Part shown: positions 11,453 through 26,700 of the stretch, piece by piece
Layout: each line of letters begins with the position of its first letter
Numbering within the stretch: position 1 is the stretch's first letter
DNA from: Cardiocondyla obscurior
Lineage: Eukaryota; Arthropoda; Insecta; Hymenoptera; Formicidae
DNA length: 64,000 bases
Reading direction: 5' to 3'
NCBI RefSeq assembly: GCF_019399895.1
Contig: NC_091864.1
Span: 7,542,001-7,606,000 of the forward strand
The notes under the pieces: generated by a model
Seen by the model: only the letters and a program-made list of their open reading frames with translations
Databases searched by the model: none
Told to the model about the DNA's origin: nothing
Translations under genes and position numbers: made by a program

Positions 11453-14400
11453 TAACCTGGATTGTGAGTTCCCGATCGTGGTGTTTCCTTACCTTGGCTC
11501 ATTAACGTATCGAACGCACCGACTTCGTGCAACAAGTTATACATTTAATGCGCAAAATAATTTAAGGGGAAAGGTCGATCGCTCGCGTCACGCGCTTGAA
11601 GGTTTTAATAAAAGCTTTCCGGCCCTTCTAATGTTGCCGGAGTAATCAGCAGCGTGAATTAAACCTCGCGCAATGACATCTGCGACACAGAGATCCAATT
11701 CCGTGCAATTAATTGCACGATAAAGTGCCCGATTAAAAAGGAGCACAGGGGAAGTATTTTAACGACAGACTCCGCCCGATTTAATTTTCAGCTACGCGAT
11801 ACCGCACCTCGCGGTAGGGTTGTTCTTTCTTTTTTTGCAACTCGTAATTTTAACCCTCTCGTGTTTATAAAAAGAGATAGTCTCTACTAAAGTTACGTAT
11901 TCGTAATTTTCACGTACGAGTTTGGGTTATTAAATAAGATTTTTTTTAATTAATTACGCAAGCATGGCAATTTTTACAAACACACGCACGTATGTATGTT
12001 GTCAACTATGCAGTGCATTTCTAAGAGTTTGTAGAACTGTAAGAGAAGTTTCTCCTTACAAATCCAGGATATTTACTTCGTTTCTTACTACAAAGAAACT
12101 GTTCTTGAAACTAAATCTATTCAAATTGCACAATATCACGTATTTAAATTTCTTGGATGAACAATTTTCCCTTCAGTCATAAGAAATTACTTATCAATTT
12201 CATTAAATCCACCGTCGTCGGCGTTTTAAACGAAAATATATATATATATATATCCCTTTTAATAATATTATCATAATGTGCTTACAAAATATTACGTGAA
12301 ATTCGATAAAAACCGGACTTGTAATACAATACATTGCGAAGGCTGGGATACAAATTGGTTATCAATTTCCATGTTTCGTTGCATATAAAATAATAAACTA
12401 AAATAATTTAAATGCAAACTGCCCCGAGGCGCTTCGGGCACACGACCTCTCTATGTGTTTTCTCTAAACGTTATATTTTTTTAAATTAAATATCTCACGA
12501 GGTTTTAATTTTTATTAGATTCAAAGTAGGTCGGTTCTCGTACAAAGTAGCCGCCGCGAATCCTTCTTTGTCGAGACATTAAACTTCGTCGGTGCGTCTA
12601 AGCGTCTTAAGACAGATCTAGTTTGTACGGCTTTTAAAAGCCGTCGCATTACGAGCCTACGGGCCTTTGCGAGGGGTACAAGTAATATCCATAAAAACGA
12701 CAAGCAGCCGAGTCTGTGGGTGTCCACGGCACCGTATCCCGCGTACACGAAAAGCCAATACTTGCCGTGGCGTAGTCGGTCAAAGCTCGGTCCTGAAAGC
12801 CAGCAGCCCCGAATGCGCCCCTAATCTCATTAAGTACGTGCGTACACGTCGTTACAACGGTTAAATGTACCACTTAACGGGGAGCCTCGTGTACTAGGAC
12901 AACATCCTCAAGGTACAAGCTACGATAAATTACCGATCGCCGTAAGAAAGAGCTAATTATCGACCAAATCGTTGACCAGATTCGTAATTTTACTCGTTGC
13001 GAATATACAAATGTGTGACGGACGAATATTAATAACTATTTCATTTAAAAAAAAAAAAAGAAAGACAGTTTTACGAGAGTCGGATCTGCCACTGTGAAAA
13101 GCTGGCAACAGCATCGCAGTTTCATTAAGCGAACAGCTTTTACGCGAGGGTTTCTATTTTGATAAAAGTAGAAATGTAAATATATTCCGTTAGATTCGGT
13201 GCGTCGTTGCATAGATTATTGTCTCTCTCGCGTAAGAGGGCTTGCAAAAATAAAAAAAAAAATAAAAAATAATAAAAAAGTAAAAAAATAAAAATGATCA
13301 AGTGCATGTATAATCCGCTTATAGCAAAGCCATCATTCGCGATATTGCGCGTGCGACGCAGTTTTTCAAACTTTATCGAGGAATTTGTTCCAGCCGGCCG
13401 AGTCGAACGGTCCGTTCGTCACGTATGTCGCATAAATTACGCGTGCATTCGTCGGTCGATCGAACATGGTTAAAACCCCGCTTCAAGAGCATTAACGGTC
13501 CCCAGAAGCAAACACTCGAACACTGTTTGCTCTCTTGCCTCCGTAATATTGGCCGGCCCCGTCACCGTTGCTCGGTGTCGGCATGCATCTTTACTCTGCT
13601 ATCAAACCGCAAAAGATACGATAAGTAGGAAGATTATTTAATCACATTTTGCATATATTATCGAAAATAATGACTGCGTAGTCTGACTGCGCTCGCGCTT
13701 TGCGCAACGAATCTTTTCTTCGAAGAGAACTTTGACGTGATCGCGACACATTGAAAGATGTAGAGTTGAAGAAAAAAAAAATTAGTCTGTTTTGAACATC
13801 GAAATAGCTGGCCGGAACGAGTTAATTAAAGCAAAAGTCTAATTAACAAATGAACGTTATTTCCAGCGCATAATTTTAAGATCGCACCGCGAGGAACCAT
13901 AAACATTGATATAACAAAAAAGTAGAACTTTATATAGCGTTATAAACTTTTTTTTATCTCGAAAAAAAAGAAAAAGCAGAAATTATTCACTAATATGGTT
14001 AAATGAAAAATTAAGCTGCGTGACGAAAGAACTGACAAAATGATATAATTAGGAATTAATTAAAATTTATATACGCACTGCTAGTCTGAAACTGATAACA
14101 AGATTATTAAAAATATTTCATAATGAGGGACGGATAAAGGTTTTTTTTTTTTGTAAAAGATATATTTTTTTTTTATATCCAAAATTTAATAAAGCGACAT
14201 TTTTGTACGGTAATGTAATACGTTCGAAACATTTGCAAGGATAACTAGCAAATCAAAGTGCACAAATATTTGCGCAACGCATACGTTTACATCTATTACG
14301 AGAGCATATTCCGGACCCATAAACTTTGATAGTTTACGAATAATGAAGCAACGTGACTTGGGAATATTATAATGCCCGTATAAACTAAAGAAACACCCAC

Positions 14401-17400
14401 ACCGTTAATATTCTAAGTAGAACCGACGTAACATTTATACTTAAATAACAGTAAACGTCTAACTGAACATAAAAGACATGGAGCGACATATTTTTGCAAT
14501 GTATTTTCTCTTTAAATGAGATTTTTTTTTAATATGTCGAGGTTGACATTTTTTGAAAAAAAATCTGTCGTTCGTCAAGGTAACACCGTAAGAATTATAT
14601 GCTTTTTGTTCAATAATAAGACGAGTATGTAGAAGGAACTCTTCTCTGGGTTTTCTCGTAGAAAGGTCTATGTTATTAAAAGGGAGCAAACTGCTTTTTT
14701 TTTCTTTTTTTTTTTACTATGGTGCCTTCGCGTAACATTTTGAAATGAATACCACGGTTGCGAGTGACCATCGCTCTTGTTTTCTCTAGCTTTTTTTCCG
14801 CGTCATGTACGCACAGGGATATCGTCGCTTCGGCTGACATCCCGGCCCTCGAGCGCGGATATAGCCACTCGAGCCACTGTTTGCGCTTCGGCCGATCTTT
14901 CATTTACCCTTGCAGGTGGGTGTGATGCCTGCGGCTTAACTGTATTTCGCTCCGCTATCTATCTACCTGTGCATCGTATCCCCGATAAAATGATGACGCG
15001 TGTCGCGACCGACGGATCGAATAGCGCCTACCGGGGGATGATCGATAATCAGTGCGTTGCCAGTTGGTTGATTAATTCCGGGACAAAATGTCTTGCTTGT
15101 TTGCAAAATTTCTTTTTTTTTTTTAATTATTCACAATTGTATAATTAACTCTTATTTATTGCGCGTAAATAAAAAAAAAAAAAAACAAATTGCCGCTGCG
15201 TAACTGCGCGTTAAAGATCTCGCGAAGGCCATTCCGCGCGATTTGAGCTGAAGCGAAACTGCGTACCGTGGGTGTCACGAGTCCCATTCTCTCGCCGGGC
15301 ATTCAGATTTCGAAAATGAGATCTCATGTGCATCATAACGATATTATGCAGCTCTGGTGATTAATAACAAACGACGTTTATAGATGCACGGTGACGCGTC
15401 ACGCGAGAGGTCGGACAGCTCGTAATATTCTAAGCTACATTAACAAATATTTTCCCGTCATATTTTGGGGATAGAACATTAAGCGATTTTCCGCTCGTGA
15501 CATAATTCTAGAACAAATTTTTCGACCGATATAATATTAATATTATATATTTTTTATTTTTTTACACGAGTTCTTTTTTTAATTAACTAAATATTGCCAA
15601 GCGCACTTCAAGCGCGTTATTCACCGTTCGTTCTTTTTTAAAGACAGCTGTTTTACGTTTAATAATTGTCGTCAATGAACCACGATAAAATATATTTTGG
15701 ACATTAATTATATTAATTTTTTTACGTTATTACTTTTGGGATTAGCTGAACTATAAGGAACAGTTTTTTTTGACACCGATATTTCTTTAATAATTTATCT
15801 ATCAATTAATTTTTTTGTTATTAAAAAAGTACATTAACAATAAAATAAATAATTATTAATACTTAATTAAAATAAAAGAGAAACGGTAATTTAATCGTAC
15901 ACCTATATAAATGACCGAGAAATTAATAGTAAACGAGATGAGGAATTAGTCAAACTCAAGAGTTTTGCTGCTTCGTGTATTCGAAAACGCTTAGGAGGCA
16001 TCAGGATTATAGGATAAAATTGGTGGCAGGTGAGAACTTTATTTCCCGCTAGTTTCAAGTCCACGCCTTTTCTATAATGGCCGCTACCAAGCTGGTGGGA
16101 ACGGTGCTTCGCTTGTAATTGGCTTATACAGACCAATCAGAATAACAGAAAATTTTGTTAGTTTCGAGAAAATGCATTACGAGCCGCCACCAACAAGACC
16201 GAGAATTCGAGACAATATCGCGCTGACCGCCGTGTAAATAAATCCACCTAAAAACGCGATGAGTTACGGGAATAAAATAAAGAAACTAATTATTGCTCAT
16301 AAATATTATTTGATTTTTTTTACAAACTTCCGGTACATAGTATATGTAAATAAATTACGATTCAACCTACTTCGTAATGTATGGCATTTTACTTATGCAG
16401 CCAATTAAACTGATTTCATAACGATTTGTTAAAACTGATAAACTGTATAAATATACATACAAGAGGTACAAGTAGATAATTATATATATATAATTATTTA
16501 TTTTAATATTTTCACAACCATTTTTAGTATGCAGCATTTAATTACCCGTTGCTGCGTTGCTGGAAATCGCGCTTGCTTATCTCATTCATTTTAAACAGAA
16601 AATAATGCATATTAAAACTTTTTTCATTCTCTTAAAAAGAAAAAAAAAAGACTTAAGATAAACAAGCGGCTTTGCTGCCTAAAGAAATATGAATCGGAAG
16701 TTAAGAGTTTATTAAATTAAATTTCTAATAAACTACTTATATGTTAAGGCAACTAAACTATTTTGAATAGTCTCCACTTAAATAAAAATTAATTGAGTTC
16801 TGCCTATACCTTATTAGTGACAAATCACATACCGAACTATCAGAATAAGGACGAGGCTAATAGCGCTTTCCTTTTTTAATGGAACGAGTAACGCAATATT
16901 TAAGTCACTTAAACAATGTCTTTACAAAAATATTAAATAAAAATTTTATATCTTATTATTAAAACCGTTTTAATGTTAAAAAATTACTTAAGTTAAGTCA
17001 GCTTCATCCCAATCTTAAGTTTTTTTTTCTAAATTGCCATTCGCATACGTTACACTATTTTCCACTCTAAACTGTTTAATCTAATAATGTACAACTTGCG
17101 TATGTATGGTATATTGATACAAGAACGTAGGATGAGATGTCAAAGAGATAAGAGCTCTTTTTTGAAATTGCAAAAGTCTTAAAACGCACCTCTTAATAAA
17201 CGTTTTACGTAGAAATGACGAAATGCGCACAGTACAATATTTTTAACTTCTAATAATGTAAACTTCAGAAGTTTAAATTATCTATAATAAAATTAAATAC
17301 AAGCAGTTCTACTGAATTACGCCACTTTAGAGTTATCGGCACGCAAGGTGTTCGAATATTAACAATTCACTGAGCACATTCATCGCTTTTCCATGCGAGG

Positions 17401-17749
17401 GAAGTAAAAAAATAAGAGAGAAAAAAAAAGCGTGAACACAAGACACACCGATGGAGCACAGTTAACAATATAAAAGCATCGCACTAGTATGTTATCTTAA
17501 TTACTACGACCGTTACAAACATCTCCACAAGTACACCTGGAGGAGCGTTGATAGGCTTACTCTGGAAATGTTTGCAAAGTTTTAGGATTATTGTCATTGT
17601 AAATTATCACCGAGCACGACTTCTATGTTACCATTGTAACTTAACAACCACGATATTAATGAGTAACTGCTACAATCTCAGTTCTGATATTTGTCCTCAG
17701 GTTGAGTAAAAATTGATCTTGTCTACATTGCCCTTGTCCGTCTTAGATT
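11453..17749. other. Convergent intergenic region and 3' flanks, no gene recognised
   Basis: Lies between the 3' ends of the ligand gene (plus) and the mucin-like gene (minus). It is AT-rich with long A and T runs. A more GC-balanced patch at about 12520-12900 has short open frames on both strands but no coding or structural RNA signature that I recognise. The part nearest 17749 is probably the 3' UTR of the mucin-like gene; a minus-strand AATAAA lies at 16713..16708, about 1 kb after its stop. No tRNA, rRNA or transposon ends were seen. Confidence 0.45.
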
Positions 17750-20700
17750 CTAGCCAGCTGCGCTCCTAGTGCTATTTCTTAATAAAGATTGTAACTGTTG
17801 GGCTGCCCCCTAAAAGCCAAAATAAAAATGTTAAAACTAATTCGAGAGGAAAAAAATATATAAGAGTTTTTTAAATTTGTAAAAAGGTTCGTTTAAACGT
17901 TTAAATTGCTATTTAGAATAAAAAAAAAGTAATAAGTTTTTATTATTATTAATTTTCTTTTTAATTATGAAATTTTATTTTAAAAAATTCTTACCGAAAT
18001 GGCAGCACCAAGAAATCTGCCTATAGCTCTAGTAGCGGTAGCTAGCCCACTACCCGAAGATCCGTCTCCTCCGAAAAGAGGAGGCGGATACGTGGAACTT
18101 GGAGCCCACGTCGTAGTCTGAGGTGCTGGTCTAGGTCTTGGTCTCGCAGATGGTTTTGGTGTTACCACCTGCCTCGCCGTATTAATTGGTATAGTCGTGA
18201 TTGGTTGCGTTGTTGATTGAGTTGGAATCGCATTGGGAGTAGAACTCTAAAAAATCAATACTGGCGTTATTAAAAAACTCAGAGTTAAAAAAAAATAATA
18301 AATTAGGAAAACTCTTACGGATAATTGCAATTGTTCCCTGAGGCTCGTTGCTGGCGTAGTAGGTTCTATGCCTTGTTGCTTTAGAAGCATAGCTAACAAA
18401 GCAGCAGGATTTGCTTCAGTAGAAGGAGTCGCGGTTGTAAAGATGCTGGCTTGATTGCTTAAAATTGCTCTCAAGAAAGCCTCGTCGTCGTCACTTAATC
18501 CACGTGCCGTCGTAGAAGTACTTGTCGCCGATTCTAATATAAAAAATCGTCTGATTAATAAGACGTCACTTTTAAAAATATTTTCAAAATTTTCATCCAC
18601 ATAGATATAATTATAATTAAATTTAAGCTTTATTAAAATCTTATTTTTAAAAAAATCTAACCTGTTTGTATAGCGCGCAGCAGCGCGGCTAAGAATTTCG
18701 CGTCTTCATCGGGCGAGAAAGTGGACGATGAGATATCGGTTAATCTGGGATTAGGATTGTTCAATAGCGTAGTCGAGACCGTGCTTGGGGTAGACGCAGA
18801 AATAATACTATCCGCAAGCGATGTGCTCGAAGCAACGTGAATGTCCGAGATATCCACGCTTCTCGTTGTCGTCGGCGACTTAATTGCAGACATTACGTGA
18901 TTCAAAGTCGGTTGAATCTGGGCTGGTGCCTGGGCGATCGTAACCGGCTTCGAAGTCGTCGCTTTCACCGAGGGTTTCGGTTTCTTCACGGTGCTCGCCG
19001 CGGTGGTCGTCTGGAAAAGATTGCCGCTGAATAACGCTCGCCACAAACCCATCCCAAATCCTATAGGTTCCTGAGAAGTAGCTTTAGGCCTCGCTGTTGT
19101 CTTCGGCTTGGCGGTAATGACGACCGGCGCCCTGGTCGTGATAGTCGACGCGCTGTTCGGTCTCGTTGTTGGAATTGCCTCGGTATATCTCTTTGATGTA
19201 CTGCTACTCGTAACACTTGGTGGCGAAGAGACTGGCAGCAAGTCGATTATTATCGGTCCAGGTGCTGATCCAGATGGGCGATTTTGAATCGCATTCGTAT
19301 TTAAGCTCACGGCTTGAATTGCTTTCGGTGATCGCGTCGGTCCGGGATTAGCCAGCGCGAGCGATAAAATCTACAAAAAGCACAAATCATTAGTAATATT
19401 CACTGGGTTTAATTATTTGTTGAAAAATATTAAATAACTATCTTTGCTTTCCTATTAATATTTTTAATAAATGTTACTTTCTCACCCTGTTCGCCAACAT
19501 TTGCTCTACTTCGCTCAATGTTTTCGGCGTGGTAGACTTAACGTCGTTTTGCAACTGTTAAAGAAAAAAAACGATTAAACAAGGTTCTCGGTTGTGTCAA
19601 TTTATATTTTGCAATCAAATACTTTGCAATCAAATATTTTGCAATTAGATATTTTACAATCAAATTAAAAAAAAGGAAAAAAAAACTTACCAGCGAGTTC
19701 AAAAAGGCCAGATCTCCGTAGGTAGTACCGAAAGGATTTTCTGCAGCATTCGTCTGTAATCTGTTTAATATGTTGTTCGCGGATATTGTCGATGCGGTGG
19801 ACGATGGTGGGACTGTTCCTACACCTGTTGTTGTATACGGTACAGCGTAAGTATTTATAAAGGAGGCAGCTTGCGCGAGTTGAGGAATGGTAATAAGTGT
19901 ACCTGTCGTAAACGTTGCAGAGGCTGTCGTGGACGGAGTGAGGGTTGTAGTGGACGTTCTGGGAGTTGCAGTAGTAGTTATTGTAGTAGTTGTCGAGGCG
20001 GAAGTAGTGGTAGTAGTAGCGGAAGTCGTTGGTGCTAGCGTAGTAGTAGTAGTCGGAGTCGTACTGACGGTAGTCGTGCTAGTAGGAGTAGTAGTACTAG
20101 CAGTGGTAGTACTTGTAACACCCGCGGTCGTGGATGCTGCGGTTGTACTGCTCACAGCGGGCGTGAAGAGCTCCACCAAAGGACTCAAAGGTCGCGACGT
20201 GACGGACGCGTTGCTTTCAGTCGGTTCGTCCTGCGAATAATAAAAGGAATATAAGTAAATAAAAAAATAAAATAATAATATAATTAATATAATAATAAAG
20301 AAATAAAAAAGAAAGATAAAATAAATAAATGAAAAGTATGGCAAATATTTAAATGAGATTCGCTGTCGTTAATTATATCATAATTAACTTTAAATATTAA
20401 TATAACACGCACTAGTTGGTTTGATGCCACGGACGCTGTTTGTATGGGCGAATTGGTCGTGATACCGAATATCTGATCAAGGGGGTCTCGCCAGGGAAAA
20501 CCGGGGGGTGCCGTTATCACACCGCCGCCCGACTGATTGTTCAGCAAACCTTCGAAAGACGGTACCGCCGGCGACGACGCTGGTCCTTCGTTTACAGAAC
20601 TCTGATAAAAAATGTACAGTAGTTAAATATTTTTCGTAATATTAATTTGGCGAGTTATTAAAAATTATATTCATGTCATAATTACTTACAGCCACTGAAT

Positions 20701-23700
20701 TTATTCTCACGTCGACGACTTTCGGATTGACATTAGGCGCGCCGTCAATCTGATAATTAATAAATTTATCCTGAAATATTTATGATTTCTTTCAAGCGTT
20801 TTTTCATTTAATAAACTTAATCGCGTAATATGGTTTTACGTTACCTGTCCAATGTACACGGAGTTGCGTTGATCACTCGTCACTCTAGTCCGAGAAGCTT
20901 CGTTCCTCTCGCGATCTTGAAATATAGACGAGCCAGCTGGACCTTGCGCTTGACCGGTACTTGACGTTTGCTGATTACCAAACGCAGCATTCGGTATCGC
21001 GCCCATTTGAGAATTTAATAAAATATCACTCTGAAATATTTACGTAACGCAATTAATAATTTTTCTAAAAGAAGATCGATTAGAAATAGAATTCATAAAC
21101 TTGCAATAATTTTTTCAAATATTGCGAGAAAAATGAGAGATTGTAGAATATTTAAATATTTGCCGCCGAAAAATATAATAATTAAATTTGTACTCGTCTA
21201 ATCTTTAAAATCTTAATGAGTCTTTTTAATCATCCGTTCATATGAATGTGTGATGATACGAAGATTAAAAATATATTCTGTAATCTTGTAGGCTCAAAAG
21301 TTTTCGTAATTGGCATCGGTAAGCAATCGAACTAGAAATAAGCCGTAATTAATTTCTAAATAATAAGAATTTAAGGAAATAAAGAAAACATTTTCTTTTA
21401 AATCTTGGTATAACGTATACGTGTTGTATAATTTTGTGGCAATAAATCTATGCGGAATATCTTTTATGTATTGTGAAATATATCGATATTTAGTACGAGA
21501 TACAATCAAATTGCATATGCTGCATTTAACAAAATTCACGGTGCGTGAAAAAGAAAGTCAAAAGTGCAAAATAGGCAAAAGGTGCTTTCAAATAACTATT
21601 TACAAATTTACAACATTGATACTTTGTGCACAGCCGTTGTAGCGTTCGATATTTTTCACCTGGAAAAAGAGCATTGAATTGTATTTCATTAAAATAACGC
21701 CGACAATGTAAAAGCATGTATTGTGAAAAAGGAAAGTCCGCTAAAAGGAAAGTTACGAAGTTATATTGAAAAAAAACCGAATTGTTAATTTATCGATATT
21801 GCACAACTAATTATTCCAGCGAAAGATAGAAAAAGAGAGCATGATTATGAAACTTTACCGAGTGATATTTTGCATCGAATGGGAACAAAAAGAAATTAGA
21901 AATGCTGCCCATTACTTGCATCCGCTGTTTTCGCGCAATCATCTTAATCGATATTGCGATTCAAACGCAATAAATCTAAGATTGTAAAATTGAAAACCGA
22001 ACAGACATTAATATTTTACTTTACACTTAGCTTTTAAAAACCGCGAAAGAAATCTGAGTGCCCAGAAATGTAAAAACTGCAATTAAAAATTTAGACAATT
22101 ATCCCAAAATAATTCTAATTTTAATCAACGTAAGACACTCGCGATTATATTCGTGTCTGCGATAATAAAAAAAAAAAAAAAATTCTTGTTTCTCAACGGC
22201 GATCAGCGTTTGTTGAGCGAAATAAAATGTAATTTTGATAAGGAGGTGAGATAGAGATACCATTTTATTTGCGTTCGGGACGCTAGCAGGGGGACCGAGT
22301 GGTCCCGCGAAATTGGGGCCTCCTGGGGTAACGCCGATCGCATTACCGATTACTCCAAAATCGAGGGGTCCGGGGCTCTTGGCGCCTCCCGCCAGCTCGT
22401 CCACGGGTCTACCGTAATTAAACACCGGGGCTTGGTACTGGTTGTTATATGATCCCGCTTGGTTAGCCTGGTTATAATACGGCCAGGGCGCCGGTCGGTT
22501 AGTAGTAGTGGTAGTTCTAAGCGTGAACACAACCTCGACCGGGTTCCTGGGCGAGTCCGGTATTATCGTCCCGTTCGGGAACTTCCGGACTAATCTGCCG
22601 TCTGGAAAGATGCCGAATATCACGTATGGGCTGTCCACGTTCCTGCCGTCGATTAAATTGTCCTCCGGCCGCTTGCGCACGATAGTTTTGTTCGGGTAGA
22701 TGCCGTAGATGAGGTAGTCCCGGACGGGCGCCTTGGAAGAACCGGGTCGAGGGGTCACCTGGCCGCCGCCGAATCGGTTCAGATAAGGCGGCGTGTTCGG
22801 AGAGCCGGAAGGCATGGACGACGGCGATGGAGGTACTCGATTTAGCACGGTGGTGCGTGCGGTAGTCGTCGTGTTCGTGGATGGTGCGGCACTCGTAGTC
22901 GTCGTCGTCGTCGTCGTGGTCTCTCCGTCGTTCATCCTCGATATTGTATTCAGATCGTCGGTTTCGGTCGCGGTGGTCGTCGTAACCCGCGCGGTCGACG
23001 CGTCGGTCGTCGTCTCCGTGGAGACGAGATTCTCGTTTATGTCGGCAGTCACGGTGGTCGTTTCCGACGTCGACCCGACGGAGGTGGTGAACTGAGGTCG
23101 CGACGACGTTTCCGTCGGCGTCGTTCGTAAGCTCGGGATCGTAGTCGATTCGATCGACGAAGATGGAGCGGACGGGGTGGAAGTCGCGCTAGTAGAAGAT
23201 GCGGGGAGGGTGGTAAAATTGGTTACTGATAAGGTTGTAGATGACATGACGTTAGGAGCAGTGGTGGTGATGGTTTGGGTCGTTTGCTCAGGTCGAAAGA
23301 GCCTCGTACCAGCCGTCCCTTGGGCGGTTGTCGTAGACGTTGTATCCTGCAAACGGGTAATAAGATTTGGCGTTTCGCTTACGAGATCGGTTAGCGTTTG
23401 AGGGGCGTTTGTTGTTACGTCGCTGAATTGATTAGTGTCGGTGAAGCTCGCTAAGCTACGAATTGATTCTGTTGTGGTGGAGGGCTCTGTACCAAATGTA
23501 GGCTGAGTATCGCTCGTGTCGAATATCGTTGAAGGTACGGTAACGATATCCGACGTGTTTGTTACGAGGAATTGATCGGCCTGCGGGCCAGTTGCAGGTA
23601 TTGTCGTGGTAAATTCCGGGGTTTGATTAGTATTATCTACGACGGTTGTTCGTACGTTTATTTCCGTCGTAGCTACGCTGGTAATTAATTCTTTATTCGA

Positions 23701-26700
23701 CGATTCGTTTAGGCTGGGCAGCATTCTTTCTGTATTCGTGGGGGTCGTTATAGACTCGTCGGTAACGAGGTCTGTTGCGAATTCCGATAGCCGATTCGAC
23801 AGATCAGATTGCGTGTTATTTACAACAGTCGCAGCGATTTGCTGTTCAGTATTGTTATTGAATAATTTAATCGGATTAGATAGCTGTAAGTGAGGCGTAT
23901 TAGTCGTTAGTCTTAAACTCGTGCTGCCCGTAACCACAGTATCTGATGCTTCGGTTTCTATTTGCGAAGACGTCGTGGTAACTTCGACTGAATTAATGTC
24001 AGTGGGTTGCGCGTTAGATTCCGCCAACGAAACGTTTGGTTTTTCACGCTCTAAAAATTCCGAAAATTCTGAAGTTGTAACGGTGGCTTCTGACGCGCCG
24101 TTCACGGATACAATTTGATTTTTATTATTGCTGCCTACCGTGCCGTCGATTGATTGCCGTGTGTCATTCATCGCTTCCGTAAAGAGAGTCTTCGCGATAG
24201 TCATTAATTCAGTGAGTAACGTGTCGTTAGACGACTGAGCGTCGTTTTGCGTAACGAAATCAGTGACTCTAGGGATCGATGTGACGGTCGCAGCTTCTAC
24301 GTTCTGCGTTGTTTCTTGGTCGTTGAACTGAATCTGCGAACTGGTTTCCAGGCTTATCGAATTTTGAGTCGCCGCTTTTAGTCCGTTAGTCGACACTAGT
24401 TCTACGTCGAAATCTAACGACTCCGTCGTCCCGTCAGTTCCCGATTCGGGTCCTCGCGCGGTGCTCGCCTCTTCCGGTGCAAAGTCCTCCGTGTTCGTCG
24501 ACGACGAATCCGGAATTGCATTGGCAAAATCGGGAAAGATGGTCGTCGTGACGGTGGGCCTCTGGATCGGCGTACGAAACGTGGAAAAGTCTTTCTGCGA
24601 CAGCCGAGACAAGATGTCTTGCGCGTAGTCGATTAAACGCGTGCGATACGTGGACGAAAATGCGGGTGCTGCCGTTGCTCGGGCCTCGATAATATCGTTC
24701 GAGATCTCCTCCGTCGTGGTTGACTCGATGGTAGTCGTGCTTTCCGTCGTCGAGTACGGAGTCGTCGCGTCAAATTGCTGCACGGTATTAGTTTCTATGT
24801 CCTCGTTTATGTATGCTGCTTCCGTCGCGCGAAGGGTCGTTTCTTCAAGCTCTTGCACACCGTTCGCTTCGAAATTTTCCGTGTCGTTTATCGGCACGGT
24901 CGTTGTTTCCAGAACTCGCGTCACAGTGACGCTCTCAGTAATCGGCGCGATTGTATCCGGTGTATCGCTTGCAGTTTGCAGACCGCTAGATAGCAACGGC
25001 ACTTCCGTGGTCTCGGTGCTCGCGTCTGTCGATCCGGCGAACCGAGCGTCGTCAAAATCGGGCACCGTGGAGAACTGCGACGTCGAAGTTACAGTAGCCG
25101 AGATCTCGGTGGTGATAAGCGAGCTCGCGATAGCCGCGGTGCTCGTATCAGTCGGCGGGGTGTTCGTTATCACGTTAATAAAGGTGGTCCCGGGTGACTC
25201 CGAGGTGGGGACCGAGGTCGTTTCTCCCCCGTTTGCATCCGGGTTTGCGGGGGTTTGCGTGACCGCCTCCTGGGTATTACTCTCCGCACCTAATCTCGAA
25301 GTGGGCAAACCGTCGGCCGGCGAAACGGCGGTGGTAGTGTCTGTGGTAATGATATCTGGGGAGGATGTGGTGGTGATGATTGACGCGACGGTGTCATTGT
25401 TGTTAGAAGTATCGTTATCGGCGCCGTTAGGTACTGTAGCGTTAGAGTCTACCTTCGTCACCGCGCCGGTTAGTCTTTGCCGCTGGGACGCGTCCTCCAC
25501 GCCCAGATTCTCGTTTCTTATGCTAGCCGACTCTAGTGCCTGATAATAAGTGACGAATCTGGGCTCGCCGGGGCTGCTGACGGCTACGGGTGGCGCCGAA
25601 CCGGAATTCTGCAATCAAAAATTCGGTGCGTGCGAGTGCTGTACACACTTACGTGCAGGTATTGATAGGCAAAGTGGCCGCGATTAAACCCGGAATTCGA
25701 TTAAAAAATCCCTTTGCGATATATGCGTTGAGAGCGGCGCTTCAACCTTTAATCGTCGCCGAGCTTTAAACCGAAACTCAAACTCGTGAACTCCACTGCG
25801 AAAACTCTACGAAAAAAAAACCAAGAAGACTTTCAAGCTCGAGCGTTTAAAGGTTGATACGTTCGCTAATTTATTTACAGATGTGCGCTCAAATAAATAC
25901 AACGGTAATTAATTCACGTAGCCGGGTGTATTGTACAATTATCTTAAGCGATAAGCGAGTTATTAACATTAAAAAAAAAAATTATTAGAACAATTATTGT
26001 GACCTAATTCGGGTGTAATCGTACGAGTAAAATACGTTTGAAGGAGTACGTGAGCGTACACCATCTCCAGGTACTGGTACGAACTAGCCAGGAGGAAGGA
26101 AAATTGTCGCCGAAGTCCCCGATGTAACAGACATGACTTGAAACTTGTTCTCGAGATTAAAAGATTACATAGAACTCGGCGGAGAGAGACCAGTTCCTCT
26201 TTTTCTATTCTTCGGGGCACTACCGGCTCTTACTGCGTTTACAGAGGCCTCCACCGACGTACTTTCGCTATTACATTATTACGGAAGTGTTGCATTAACA
26301 GCTTTTCGCACGATTGCTCGATGGAGACCTCAAAAACGGCGAGCGTTCGCGGCACGTGCGAGGTATCTCACTTACGTCGTGCAAAAAGAAAAAGCAAAAA
26401 AAAACAAAGAGTCACGCAAACCTAATTTAATTCTCTATAACATATAATCACTTTGATATTTTGAAAGGTTGCTTTGTAAGAAAAAAAAAAAAAAAAAAAA
26501 ATCTTTGTACAAAAATAAACAGAAAAATGTGAAATCGATTGAGAAAGAATAGATAAAAAGATAGGGCATTGATAGCGAAGACGACGCGTTCTCCCTCGAT
26601 TTTATCATGCGTTAGAAGGAAAGATAAAAGGCGCGGAACACTCATAACTATATAGATCTATTATGTACGAATGTGCGCTTTCACTTCTCGCCAATAAGAG

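Noticed and set aside
12520..12900. GC-balanced block with open frames on both strands, suspected rRNA or gene fragment
   Set aside because: No rRNA core words, no splice sites in a consistent phase and no recognisable protein motif.
24641..25543. 300-codon plus-strand open frame rich in Val and Ser
   Set aside because: It is the reverse-strand shadow of Thr/Ser/Glu codons in exon 7 of the mucin-like gene, as are the frames at 22793-23401, 19887-20240 and 34145-35041.
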